DNA from: CAWATZ01 sp963784995
GTDB taxonomy: Bacteria; Planctomycetota; Planctomycetia; Gemmatales; Gemmataceae
Assembly: GCA_963784995.1 (NCBI GenBank)
Contig: CAWATZ010000003.1
Span: 1,674,001 to 1,738,000, forward strand
Direction of reading: 5' to 3'
DNA length: 64,000 bases
Within the stretch, counting starts at the first letter, position 1. Every line of letters starts with the position of its first letter. The notes beneath the pieces were generated by a model. That model had not been told where the DNA came from. It was given only the letters and a program-made list of their open reading frames with translations, and did no database searches. This document shows positions 37,535-50,100 of the stretch, in pieces. A program made the position numbers and the translations under genes.

Positions 37535-39182
37535 ATGCGACCTGCATTGATCCTGGTTCTCGGAACCTGCCTGCTGCTGGTGGAAGGCCGGGCGGATACG
37601 ACTGAAGCCTCGGACGAACAGCTTCTGCGGGACAGCAAGATCAGCACGGACGGCGCGGCCCTGCTGCAGCTGTTCCGCGACCGCACCCTTCCCGGCGACA
37701 GGGAAGCTCACGTCAAGGCCCTGATCGCCCAGCTGGGCGACGACGATTTCGACAAGCGCGAGCAGGCCTCGCAGGCCCTGGTGACCATCGGCAAACGGGC
37801 CGTCGCCCCGTTGCAAAAGGCGGTGAAGGACCCGGACCTGGAAGTCGCGCCGGGCCCAGGATTGCCTCAAGCAGATCGAGCAGGGAGCCCCCTCGCTGAC
37901 CCTCGCGGCCGCGGCCCGGACCCTGGCCCGGAAAAAGCCAGCCGGGAGCGTGGCGGTGCTGCTGGACTACCTGCCCTCGGCCGAGGATGAAACCGTGGCC
38001 GAGGCGGTGCGCGATGGTCTCGCCCGACTGGCCGTGCGCGACGGCAAGGCCGATCCGGTCCTGGTCACGGCCCTGACCGATCGCGTCCCGGCCCGGCGGA
38101 CCGGGGCGGGCGTGGCCCTGGCCAGCGCCTACCCGCCCGAGCAGAAGGAGGCCCTGCTGAAGTTGCTCAAGGACGCCGACCCCACCGTCCGTCTTCGTGT
38201 CGGCCTGGCCCTGGCCGGCAAGGACCGCGAAGCCGTGCCGGCCCTGATCGATTTGCTGGCCGAGGCGCGCTTGACTCCCCAGGAAGTGGGGCTGATCGAG
38301 GACTTCCTCTATCGGCTGGCCGACGACAAACCCACTCCGGCGGTGCCGGCCAACGATCCCGCCTCGCGCCGCAAGTATCGCGACAGCTGGCTGGCATGGT
38401 GGAAGGAACACGGCAAGGGGATCGAACTGGCCCGCATTGGCGAGGCCAGCAAATTGCTTGGACACACCCTGGTCCTGCTGCTGGACCAGGGCCAGGTGGT
38501 CGATCTGGACAATCAGAACAAGCCGCGCTTCACCCTCAATGGGCTGGATTTCCCGCTGGACGTGCAGTACCTGCCGGGCGATCGGGTGCTGGTGGCCGAG
38601 CACAACGGCTCGCGCGTCACCGAACGCAGCCGCGACAACAAGGTCCTCTGGGAGAAGAAGATCGAACAGCCGTTGACGGCTCAGCGCCTGGCCAACGGCA
38701 ACACCTTTATCGCCAACCGGACCACGCTTTTGGAGGTGGACAAGGACGGCAAGGAAGTGTTCACCCACACCTTTCCGGGCGGCGAACAGATCATGCGGGC
38801 CAGCAAGCTGCGCAACGGCGACATGGCCGTGGTCACCCAGCTGGGCGTGATCCGCTTTGTCCGGCTGGACCCCACCGGCAAGGAAATCAGCAGCTTTGGC
38901 GTGAGCGTCAACACCTCGGGCGGCAAGGTGGACGTGCTGCCCAACGGCAACGTCCTGATCCCGGAGATGAACACCAACCGCATTGTGGAGCACGACCCCA
39001 AGGGGAAGGTGGTCTCGGAGGTCACCTTCGAGTCGCCCATCGTGGCCACGCGCCTGCCCAACGGCAACACGCTGGTCACGTCGATGAACCCGCAGAAGGG
39101 GGCCGTCGAAATCACCCGCACCGGCAAGGAAGTGTGGAATTTCAAGGTCGAAACCCGTGTAACCCGGGCGTATCGCCGATGA
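37535..39182 (+). CDS. HEAT plus PQQ-like propeller protein (paralogue 3, one frameshift as read)
   Basis: About 549 residues, a shorter form with one HEAT block. ATG 37535 has GAGAGGAG upstream. Signal peptide MRPALILVLGTCLLLVEGRA, then DEQLLRDSKISTDGAALLQL and KALIAQLGDDDFDKREQASQ to KDPDLEV; a break around 37850-37858 (one extra or two missing bases) leads into AQDCLKQIEQGAPSLTLAAA and the rest of the HEAT block; linker SWLAWWKEHGKGIEL; propeller with VVDLDNQNKPRFTLNG, LANGNTFIANRTTLLEVDK and a C-terminal EITRTGKEVWNFKVETR. The downstream piece is uninterrupted from about 37862 to 39182. Confidence 0.78.
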
Positions 39183-39186
39183 GGTG

Positions 39187-39388
39187 AGTGGTGATTCGAT
39201 TCGTGAAGAGGAGAAAGAGTAAGATGAAGATTTAGATTAGGAAGAGGATTAAGAGAAAGAGAAGGAGTAAGATTAAGACGGCTTACGTAAGGCGCGTACG
39301 GTCTTACTCTTAATCTTGCTCTTTCTCTTAATCTTCTTCCTAATCTAAATCTTCATCTTACTCTTTTTCTTCTTCACCAATCACCACT
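39187..39388. repeat. Giant purine/pyrimidine hairpin (about 90-bp arms)
   Basis: The left arm AGTGGTGATTCGATTCGTGA... is almost pure purine (AAGAGTAAGATGAAGATTTA..., GAGAAAGAGAAGGAG...) and the right arm is its pyrimidine complement, ending AATCACCACT. A ~20-bp loop (GGCTTACGTAAGGCGCGTAC) separates them at about 39280-39300. It fills the gap between paralogues 3 and 4 and ends 17 bp before the next start, overlapping the GAGAGGAG leader. Confidence 0.92.
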
Positions 39389-39405
39389 GGAGAGGAGCAT
39401 CCCCC

Positions 39406-41057
39406 ATGAGCCGCAGCCTGATTCCTCTTGCATTCCTGCTGTTGTCTGCGAGCTGGACCCAGGCGGCCGACGACCCCGCCCTGATCGAGCAGGACGAGAC
39501 CCTGCTGCGTTCCGCGGAAGTGCGGGCCGATGGTCCGGGCCTGCTCGACTACCTGCGCCGGCGGATCCCGCGCGCAGCGACCGGACCCGGATCCAGGCCC
39601 TGATCCGGCTGCTGGGCGACGAGCAATTCGACCGGCGCGAGCAGGCCACGGCCGACCTGATCCAGCTGGGGGCCATCGCGGCCGGTCCTCTGCGTCAGGC
39701 CCTGAAAGACACCGACCTGGAAGTGGTCCGGCGGGCTGAGCGCTGTCTGGAGGCGATCCAGCAGCGGGCGGACCCGGCCTGCCTGACCGCGGCCATCCGC
39801 TTGCTGGGCGTCCGCCGGCCGGAGGGAACTGTCGAGACGCTGCTCAGCCTGGTGCCCAACCTGGGTGACTCCCGCGACGTGGACGAGGCCAGCCGGGTGC
39901 TGGGCCAGCTGGCCATTCACAAGGGCACGGCCGATCCGCTGCTGCTGGGCGCTCTGACCGCCGCGGACCCGGCCCGGCGTGCGGTGGCCGGAGAGGTGCT
40001 GGCCCGCGCGGAGCTGGCCGCCACGGGCCCGGCGGTGCGGAAGCTGCTCGCCGATCGCAACTCGACCGTGCGTTACCGCGTCGGCCTGGCTCTGCTGGAA
40101 GCTCGGGAGCGGGACAGCATTCCGGTGCTGATCGATCTGCTGGCGGACGCCTCTGCCGAGCAAGCCGGGACCATCGAGGACACGCTGTATTCCCTGGCCG
40201 GCGACAAGGGCCCGTCCAGCGTTGTGGGCTTCGCGGAGATCGACCGGGAGCGTCGCGTCAAGAGCTGGCAGGCCTGGTGGAAGGACCACGGCAGCGAGCT
40301 GAAGCTGGACCGGGTGGACGTGCGCAACCGGCACCTGGGCTACACTCTGCTGGTGCAGTACGGCACGACCAACGGCAGCGTGCGCGAACTCGATCGAGCG
40401 GGCAAGGTGCGCTGGCAGATCGACAACCTGGCCTATCCGCTCGATGCCCAGGTGCTGCCGGGTGAGCGTGTGTTGATCTGCGAGTACCGGGCCCGGAAAG
40501 TGACGGAACGCAACCTCAAGGGCCAGGTGCTGTTCTGCTACGACTGCAACACGTTCCCGCTCAGCGCCCGCCGGCTGCCGGGCGGCAATACCTTTGTGGT
40601 GACGCGCTCGGGCCTGGTGGAGGTCGATCGCCAGGGCAAAGAAGTGTGGCATTACAGCTCGCCGAGTGTCGCCACCGCGGCCCGGCTGCGCGACGGCACG
40701 TCCGTCCTGGTTGATTTCACCGGTCGGGTCAGCCGGATCAACCGCGAGGGCAAGGTCACGTCAACGTTCGCGACCGGCTGTCCGATGCTGACCATCGGCT
40801 GCAGCATGGACGTGACGCCGGAGGGCCGGCTGCTGCTTCCGCTGTACAGTCAGAACAAGGTCGTGGAATTCGATCTGAGCGGCAAGCAGACCTGGCAGGC
40901 GGAAGTGCGTCTTCCCGGAAGTGTCTTCCGCCTCCCCGGCGGCAACGTGCTGGTGACCACGCGCCTGGCCGCCGGCGTCCAGGAACTGGACCGCACCGGC
41001 AAGGTGGTCGCCACCCAGCAGACCGACGGCCGGCTGACAAGGGCCACCCGGCGGTGA
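39406..41057 (+). CDS. HEAT plus PQQ-like propeller protein (paralogue 4, one frameshift as read)
   Basis: About 550 residues, same short layout as paralogue 3. ATG 39406 has GAGAGGAGC upstream. Signal peptide MSRSLIPLAFLLLSASWTQA, then EQDETLLRSAEVRADGPGLL; the first frame ends at 39603. One missing C near 39581-39582 restores RIQALIRLLGDEQFDRREQA and the frame continues to 41057: HEAT block (LLGVRRPEGTVETLLSL), linker SWQAWWKDHGSELKLDRVD, propeller with VRELDRAGKVRWQIDNLAYP, LPGGNTFVVTRSGLVEVDRQ and end GRLTRATRR. Last gene of the plus-strand cluster. Confidence 0.78.
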
Positions 41058-41085
41058 AGAGGCGGCGGACAACACTCCCTATTGT

Positions 41086-41167
41086 GGAGTGCGGGCGAGC
41101 CGGGGGCGTCAGCCCCCGGATTCTCCGGAGAATCCGGGGGCTGACGCCCCCGGCTCGCCCGCACTCC
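41086..41167. repeat. Palindromic repeat family B, copy 3, with extended arms
   Basis: The 64-bp core at 41095-41158 matches the copies at 29845 and 37439. Here the flanks also pair (GGAGTGCGG / CCGCACTCC), giving an 82-bp palindrome between the convergent ends of paralogue 4 and the giant TIG gene, a position suited to bidirectional termination. Confidence 0.92.
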
Positions 41168-41187
41168 AAAATATCCAAATGTCGAAT

Positions 41188-44100
41188 TCACACCGTGGCA
41201 ACGATCTCCTCCAGCAAGCGCACGGGCAGTGTCAGCAGGTCCGTCCAGCCCAGAAGCCAGAACTCCTCGCTGCCGCTCTCGCTCGGCCCCGGCTCCTCGA
41301 TTCGCTCGGACACCAGCATTCGCTCCCGCTTCGCCAGTTCCAGGAAGACCGCGTCCCGCTCAGGGACAAGATCCGACGGCAAGTCCAGGATCGCGGCGGA
41401 GACAGTCACGATCTCGGTCGCATTGGGATCGCCAGGAGCTGGCGTTGCCTCGGACCTGTCGTTCGCAGCAACCGCTTGTGCTTCCTGCTGCCGGGGAAGC
41501 CGCAGCCCGGCCAGGAGGGTCTCCTGCTCTGGATCGACTTCCTGGGAGGGGTCGGCCGGAACGTCGGACGGATCCAGCATGGCCACTTCGAGCGTCAGGT
41601 TGTCGCTGTTGTACGTGGGAGTGAGCGTTGTCCCACTGGGATCGTTGATGGTCCCATACGTCCCGCTGGAGGAAGCGAAGGTCAGCACCTGGTAGCTGTT
41701 GCCGCTTGTGGGCGTGTAGCCGCTTTGCAGGCTCACGTTCAGGGTGCCGGCCAGCGTGGCCGTGCCGCTGATCGCCAGCTGCGAATAACCCGTGCCCGCC
41801 GTCAGACCGCCGAGGATGACGTTGAGAACAGCCGCGCTCCCCTGCGTGTAGTTGCCGGTGATGCTGATGCTGCCGGGGGGCCGTGCCGCTGCCGACCGTC
41901 AGGGTGCCGTCGTTGGTGACGTTCCCGGTGATGCTGCCCGTTCCCGTCGCGGTGGCGCCGGAGTCAATGGTCAAGCCTCCGGACACGTTAATCGTCCCGC
42001 CCAGGGTGGTCGTGTTGGAAGCAATCTCGATGGAGCCGCCGCCCGTGATGTCGGAGGTGCTCTCCAGTTCCCCCAAACCGGCGATTTGCAGCAGACAGCC
42101 AGTGGCAATGTTGATGGTACCGCTGTTGTCCACGGCATCGTGGATCAGCAGCGTCCCGTCGTTGACGTTGGTCGTCCCGCTGTTGTTCAAGGCGACGTTG
42201 CCGTCCAGCGTTGTTGTGCCTGTGCCGCCGGACTTGGTGAAGGTCCCTTCGTTGTTGAACGTAACCAGTCCGACGACCGGATCGATGGTGCTATCGACCT
42301 GATCGTCGAACAGCGAACCGGACTGGTTGTCCCACGTGTCGCCGTCCTCCAGCACCAGCCAGCCGCTGCCCGTCCAATCGACCGTCCCGGCATTGTTGAC
42401 GTTGCGCAGCAGCGACATATTGCTGGAGCTGGCCAGGCTGACCGTGGCAGTCGAGGCGAACGTGGTCAGCCCGGAACCGGACATGGTTCCGCTGGTCCAA
42501 TCGACCGTGCCGCTGAAGGTGACGTCGCCGTCGCCCTTGAGCGTCCCGCCTGACAGCGTCAGGTTGGTAATGCTCGACGTGCTGCCCAGCGACAGCGAAC
42601 CCGAACTGATGACCAGCGTCCCGGAGCAGTCAAGGCTAAATACGCTGTCGTCGTAGCCCGAGGAGAGCGTCACCGTGTCCCCCGAGCCAATGGTGACCTC
42701 GTCGGTGCTGTCGGGGACCGCGTTGATGTTCCAGTTGCTGGCCGTGTCCCAGTCACCTGACGTGCCGCCGACCCACTCGACGCCACTGGCCGGGTTGGCG
42801 TAGGTGAAGGTCTGCCCGCCCGACGTTCCTCCCGGACCGACCACGGTCACATTCACCGCGCCCGCGGGCTCGGCCGGATCGACCACCGTTATCGACGTGG
42901 ACGAATTGATGGTCATGCTCGCGGCGATCACGGTGCCGAACCAGACCTCGGTGGCATCGGAAAAGCCGGTGCCCGTTAGATTGATGGTCCAGCCGCCGTT
43001 GACCGAGCCGCTGGTGAAACTCAGCGACGACAGCGTCGGGGCCGCCTCATACGTGTAATAATCTGCGGAGCTGGTGGTGGAAGTGCCGTCGAGCGTGGTC
43101 ACGGTGACGTCCACGGTGCCGGCCGAGCCCGACGGAGCGACGGCGAACAGCGAGCCGTCCGGATTGACGCTGAAGCTGGGCGCCGCCGTGCCGCCGAAGT
43201 AGACCGCCGTGGCATCCGTTAGATTGGTGCCGTCGATCAGCACGGTGTTGGTGCCGGCCAGAGGCCCCGCCGCGGGGCTGACTTCGGTGACCGTTGGAGC
43301 CGATCCCGAGGAGAAGGTGTACTCATCCGCGGTGACAATGGACGACGTGCCGGCCGGAGTGGTGACGGTGACGTCCACGGTGCCGGCGGCCTGGGCTGGG
43401 GCCACGACGGTGATCTGGCTGTCGCTGTTGACGAAGGGCGTGGCCGGGTAGGAGCCAAAGCTGACGCTGGTCGCTCCCGTGAACCCCGAGCCGCTGATGA
43501 CCACCACGGTGCCGCCGCTGTCGTCGCCCGAGGTCACGCCCAGCCCGCTCACCGAGGGACTGCTGACGCTGGTGTAGGTGAACTGATCGGCGCTGCCGGT
43601 GCTGGAGGTGCCGCCCACGGTGGTCACGGTCACGTCCACCGTGCCGGTGCTGCTGGCCGCGGGGTCCACGGCCAGCAGGGCCGTGGCCGATACCATCTGC
43701 ACGAAGGTGGCGGCCACGCCGCCAAAGCTCACACTGCTGTCCGAGGTAAAGCCTGTGCCGATGACCGTGATGGTATCGCCGCCGAGGACGCTGCCGCTGC
43801 TGGCCGTCACGCTGCTGACCGTTGGGGCCGCGATGCTGGTGTAGGTGAACTGGTCCGCCGAGGAGGTGGACGAGGTGCCGCTGGCGCTGACCACGGTGAC
43901 GTCCACGGTGCCGGTGGTGGTCTGTTCCGGTGCGGTGGCGGTAATCTGGCCGTCGCTGTAGAAGGTCGGCGTGACCGCCACCGAGCCGAAGTCCACTGCC
44001 GTGACTCCCGTGAAGTCGCTGCCGGTGATGGTCACCACCGTGCCGCCGCTGATGCTGCCGGTGTTTGGGCTGACTCCAGTGACCGACGGCACGGTGGCGT

Positions 44101-47100
44101 TGGAATAAGTCACCTGGTCGGACGAGGACGTGGCCGAGGTGCCGGTGGGAGTGCTGACCACGACATCGACGGTGCCGGCCGCCTGCACGGGAGCGGTGGC
44201 GGTGAGGGACGTGTCGGTGTCGCTGACGATGGTGCCCGGCATGCTGCCGAAGGTGACGGCGGTGGCCCCCAGCAAGTCGGTGCCGGAGATGGTCACCGTG
44301 GTGGTGCCGTTGGTGCTGACGGAGGTGGGGCTCACTCCGGTCACCGTCGGAGCGGCGGCCGCGACAAAGGTGTAGCGATCGGCGCTGCCCAGAGCGGAGG
44401 TGCCGTTCTCGTTGCTGACGCTGACGTCTATGGTGCCGGCGGTCTCGGCCGGGGAGGTGGCGATGATCTCGGTCGGCGAAACCAGGATGACCGGTTCAGC
44501 GGGCACGCCGCCGAAGTCCACCGTGGTGAGCGAGTCGAAGCCGGTGCCGGTGATGGTCACGGCCGTGCCGCCCGCGGTGCTGCCGCTGTTGGTGTCGAGG
44601 CTGCTGATGGTCGGAGCCGACGGTGCGGAGTAGGTGAACTGATCGGCGTAGGAGGTGGAGGAAGTGCCGCTGGGCGTGGTCACGGTCACGTCCACGGTGC
44701 CGGCCGCCTGGGCGGGTGCGGTGGCGACAATCACGTTGTCGGAGACGAAGTTGACGGCGGCGGCCACGCTGCCGAAATCGACCTCGCTGGCCCCGGTGAA
44801 GTCGCTGCCCTGGATCGTCACCGTGGTGTCACCCGTGGTCGGCCCGCTGGTCACGTCGAGGCCGCTGACGCTGGGAGCGCTGGCCGCGTTGTAGGTAAAT
44901 TGATCCGCGGACACGGTGGTTGAGGTGCCGGCGGTGGTGGTGACGGTGACATCCACGGTCCCGGCGGCCTGCGACGGCGACACGACCGTGACCGAGGTCG
45001 AGGTGGCCGCGGTGACGGTGGCCGCCACGCCGCCGAAGCTGACCCCGAGCAGGCCGTCGAAGTTGCTGCCGGAGATGGTGATGGTGTCGCCTCCGGCGGT
45101 GCTGCCGCTGCTGGTGGACAGCGACGAGACCGACGGGGCCGTGGCCGCGGAGAAGGTGTACTCGTCGCTGCTGGAGGAGGCGGAGTTGCCCGAGGGCGTG
45201 ACCACCTTGAGGTCCACGGTCCCGGCGAACTCGGGCGGCGTGACCGCCGTGATGCTGCTGGAGGAGACGATGGTGAAACTGCTCGCGTCCACCCCGCCGA
45301 AGAGGACCTCGGTGGCCGAGGTGAAGTTGCTGCCGGAGATCGTGATGGTGTCGTTGCCGGCGGTGCTGCCGCTGCTGCTGCTGAGGCCGCTTACGGCGGC
45401 GGCGCTGGCGGCGGAGTAGCTGAACTGCGTGCTGCTGCTGGTCGCGGAAGTCCCGGCGTAGGTGCTGACGGTCACGTCCACGGCACCGGCAAGCTGGGCG
45501 GGCGCGGTCGCGGTGATGCTGGTGGAGGAGGTCACGGTGAAGCTGCTGGCGGGCTCGTCGCCGAAGAAGACCCCGACCGCCCCGGTGAAGTTCGTGCCGG
45601 TGATGACCACGCTCGTGCCGCCGGCCGAGGAGCCGCTGGTCGTGCCCAGGCTGCTGACGGTGGGCAAGGACGCAGCGGTCACGGTGAAGACGTCGCTGCT
45701 GGACGTGGCCGAGGTATCGCTGGGGGTGGTCACGGTCACGTCGTAGGTCCCGACCGGCAGGGCGGGAGCGGTGGCGGTCAGGCTGGTGGAGGAGGTGTAG
45801 ACGACGCTGGCGGAGAAGCCGCCGAAGGAGACGGTGCTGCCGCTGCTGAAGTTGGTCCCGGTGATGACCACGCTTGCGCCGCCCGCGGTGCTGCCGCTGC
45901 TGGTCCCCAGGCCGGTGACGGTCGGGGCCGCCGTGGCCAGGAAGGTGAACTCGTCGGCCGTCGTGGTCGAGGACGTGCCGTTGTTGGTGGTGACGGTGAC
46001 GTGGACGGCACCGGCCGAGCCGGCGGGGATGACGATGCTGATGTCGGAATCGTCCAGCACCGTGTAGGAGGTCGCCGCCGTGCCGCCGACGTCGATGGCG
46101 GTGGTGCCGCTGAAGTTGGTGCCGCTGACCAGCACGGTCGTGCCTCCCGCCGTGCTTCCGCTGGTCAGGCTCAGCCCGGTGACGGTGGGAGCGGCCGCGG
46201 TGACGTTGGTGACGGTGAACAGGTCGCTGCTGGAGGTGGAGGAGGTCCCGCTGGGCGTGGTCACCTGGATGTCCAGCGTGCCGGCAGGCAGGTTCGGCGT
46301 CCAGGCCGTGATCGACGTGTCCGAGTTGATGACGTAGGAGGCTGCCTCGGTGCCGCTGAAGGTGACGGCGGAGGCACTGGTGAAGCCGCTGCCCAGGATG
46401 GTCACGGCGGTGCCGCCTGTGGTCGGCCCGCTGTTGTTGACCACGCTGTTGACGCTGGGACTGGCCGCCGCCGTGTAGGTGAACTGATCCGCGCTGGAGG
46501 TGGCCGAGGTGCCGCTGGGCGTGATGAAGGTGACGTCCACGGTGCCGGCCGCCTGGGGTGGAGCATAGGCACCGATGGAGCCACCGGGATTGACCACGAA
46601 GAAGGCCGACACCGAGCCAAACAGCACGGAGGAGGCTGCGGTCAAGTTGCTGCCGTCGATGGTCACCAGGGTGCCGCCCGCCGTGCTGCCGCCGGTCGTG
46701 GCCAGGCCGTCCACAGTCGGGGCCCCGGCGCTGGTGAAGGCATAATGGTCGCTGGAGGTGGATTCGGACATCCCGGCGTAGGTCTGGACCTTGACGTCCA
46801 CGGTGCCGGCCGCCTGGGGCGGAGCGACGGCGGTGATCGATGAATCCGAGTTGACGACGAAACTGCTGGCGGGCTCGTCGCCGAAGAGGACATTGAAGGC
46901 CCCGGTGAAATACGAGCCGGTCAGGTTGACCGTGGTGCCGCCCGCGGTCGAGCCGCTGCTGACGTCCAGGCTGCTGACGACGGGCGCCGCTCCGAGCGAG
47001 TAGGTCATCTGGGTGCTGCTGGAGAGGGCGGAAGTCCCGGCCGGCGAGGTCACGCTGATGTCCCAGACGCCTGCGTAATCGGGCGGCGTGACAAAGGTGA

Positions 47101-50100
47101 TCTGCGAGTCGGAGTTGACCGTGAAATCGTTGATGGTGAGGTCCCCCAGGGTGACGGCGTAGACGTCGGAGAAGCCGCTGCCGGAGAGTGTGACCAGGGT
47201 TCCGCCCGCCGTGGTCGTGCTGGTCGTGCTGAAACTGCTGATGCTCGGCGAGGAAGCCGTGGAGTAGACAAACTCGTCAGCCGAAGAGGTCGCCGAAGTC
47301 CCGCTGGGCGTGGTGACGGTGACATGCACGGTGCCGGCCGCACCGGGCGGAGCGGTGACGGTGATGGAGTTGTCCGAGTTGACGAGGAAGTCTGTGGTGG
47401 AGACGCTGCCAAAGTTGATACTGGTAGCACCGGATAAGGCGCTACCGGTGATCGTTACCTCTGTGCCGCCCGTCGTCGGACCGCCTGTGACGTCGAGGCC
47501 AGAGACGGTCGGCGAGGCCGCATTGGTGTAAACGTACTCGTCGGCGGTGCTGGTGGAGGAAGTGCCGCTGGGCGTGGTCACGATGACGTGGACGGTGCCG
47601 GCCGCTTGCGATGGAACGGTGGCGATGATGGTGCTGTCGTTGACCACATCATCGATGATCCCCAACACGGAGCCAAAAGCGATTGCCGTTGCCCCGGTGA
47701 AATCGCTGCCTGAGATCGTGACCGTGTTGCCGCCTGCCGTGGTTCCCGTGGCGGGACTGACACCGGATACGGATGGGCCGGTGGCGTTGGTGTAGGTGAA
47801 CTGATCTGCCGTGGATGTTCCCGACGTGCCGCCTGGAGCGACGACGGTGACGTCAACGGTGCCTGCGGCTTGGGACGGAGAAAAGGCAGTGATTTGGTTG
47901 TCGGCATCGAACACAAAGTATGCGGGGTTAGCCCCGAAGAGGACTTGGGTTGCGGAGGTGAAGCCTGACCCAGAGACAATGACCTGGGTGCCGCCTGCGG
48001 TGGTTCCGCTTGAGGTAGAGAGACCAGTCACGATTGGAACAGGGGCGGGGGAGTAAGTGTACCGATCCCCCGAGTTGAGGGCGGACACCCCGCCAGCGGT
48101 AGCGACGGTAACGTCAACGATGCTGGGGACGCCAGGCGGGACCGTGGCTGTAATGCTGGTGGACGACACAACGGTGAAATTCGGGGCGGGAACGCCGCCG
48201 AAGTAGACGGAATCGACGTTGGCGAAGTAGGTTCCCGTGATTGTCACCGTGTTGCCGCCAATTGAACTGCCACTGCTCGGAGAAAGAGCCGTTACCGTGG
48301 GTGCCGGCTGATTGACGTAGTCGTACTCGTCCGAGGTGGTGATGGCTGACGTCCCAGTGTAATCGCTGACAGTCACGTCTACGGTGCCGGCGGAGGAGGC
48401 AGGAGGGGCATAGGCCGTGATCTCTGTGTCCGAATCAATCCAGAAGGCGGGAGCAGCTACACTGCCGAAGTAAAGGTCGGTAGCACCTGTAAAGTTGCTG
48501 CCAGTGATCGTCACCGGGACACCGCCTGAAAGGTAGCCCGAGGTCGGACTGACGGAACTGACCACGGGATCGGACCCGGCAGTGTAGGTGAACGAAGCCG
48601 TGGTTGACCCAGCAGAAGTGGTGAGTGTCAAACCGCTGGCAGTCGTCGGGTTTGCCGGGGCAACCGCATTGATCTGGGTCGAAGAAACGACTGTGTAGGA
48701 CGTGGCAGGCTCGTCACCGAAGAGGAGGCTCTGAATCGCGCCAAGGTTGGTCCCCGTGATCGTGACAGCCTGCCCGCCGGCAGTGGTGGAGCTTGCAGGA
48801 GACACACTGGTAATCGTCGGAGCGGAGGGGGTCGCCACAACAACGGCGTAAACCGCCGTGGACGTGTAGTCAAGCGAGAGGCTATACGAGGAACCAGTGT
48901 AATCGTCGGTTGGGTCGAGAATGTTGACAGTGGCAAAGGTGCCCGTAATCCCTGACGAATCGATCAGGAGGGTGTAGGTCGTACCGGCTGAGGTTGGCGT
49001 CCAACCGTTCGGGAGGTTGATGTTCAGCGTGCCGCCCAGCTGGGTGGGGGCGTTCTGAACAAGCACCTCGTCCGAGTTGTTGCTCGTCGCGGGGTTGTCC
49101 AGATCCACGTCCAGTGACCCACCAGAATCCTGAGTATAACCATCGTCGATGGTAAGACTCGTGAAATACTCCTCATCTAGAGCAGAAGAAAGTCCTGCGA
49201 ACGAATCGATGTCTTTTTCATCAGGATCAATAATGCCAGCAGTGTTCAGGAGACCGCCTGGCGCATCAAGAGTTCCCGACCCTTTGACCAAGCCATTAGC
49301 TGGAACTTGCCACAACCCAGAAAAGTCTAGCAGGCCCTTTGTCTCAATCAAGTCGGTTTGCTCTGTAGTCCCCGCCTGTTGTTTCTTGTCGCCTAAGAGA
49401 AGAACAGCGCCGAAACTCACATAAACATTACCTAACGCTGTATTTACCGTGTTTCCAATCAGCACTACGCTGGCTGGCGGCAAGATTCCAAGAGGCGGGA
49501 GGGGCGGAGTCAGGGGGGTTGGTGAAGTCAGCAGAGCCTCTAAAATCGATGGAGGGCTGTCTGGAATGACAACAATAGTGCCGTTGTTAATGTTATTCAA
49601 GTTGCCTCCACCAGGGATTTCATCGTTCGATTCAATTTGACTTCCAGGTTGAAGGATCAGAACTGCACGACCATTCTGACCGTCATTCGTAAGAGTGCCG
49701 GTCGGCGTGAGCTGGATTCCTGCACCTCGAACAAGCAAGTTGCCTTGATTGATTAAGGTGCCAGGAGTATTCCAGCAATCCCCAAACGATCCTCCAATAT
49801 ACGATGAGACTCCATTAGTCGCTGCCGCAGCCACAATCGAGTTGGTCCCAAGGTACGCAGTTGCGTTTGGTGCGATGCGGAGTGTTGCTCCACCAACTAT
49901 CTCAATCTGATTGAGATTCGCTTGGCCCTTGATGATTAGTTGCTTTGCACCGGTGAGACGAAAGTAGGTGCCAACTAAGTCCAGCTGTCTGGGTAACGTG
50001 ACGTCGGTCCCAAGATCGATGATTGGATAGGGGATTCCGTTTGGGTAATCAGCTACCGTGTTCTGAAGGGTGAAACCAACAAACAAAGTAGCGAGGATCG

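Noticed and set aside
41900..48900. Long DNA direct repeats as a CRISPR or satellite array
   Set aside because: The ~250-bp periodicity is coding: it corresponds to IPT/TIG domains of about 84 residues in one open frame.
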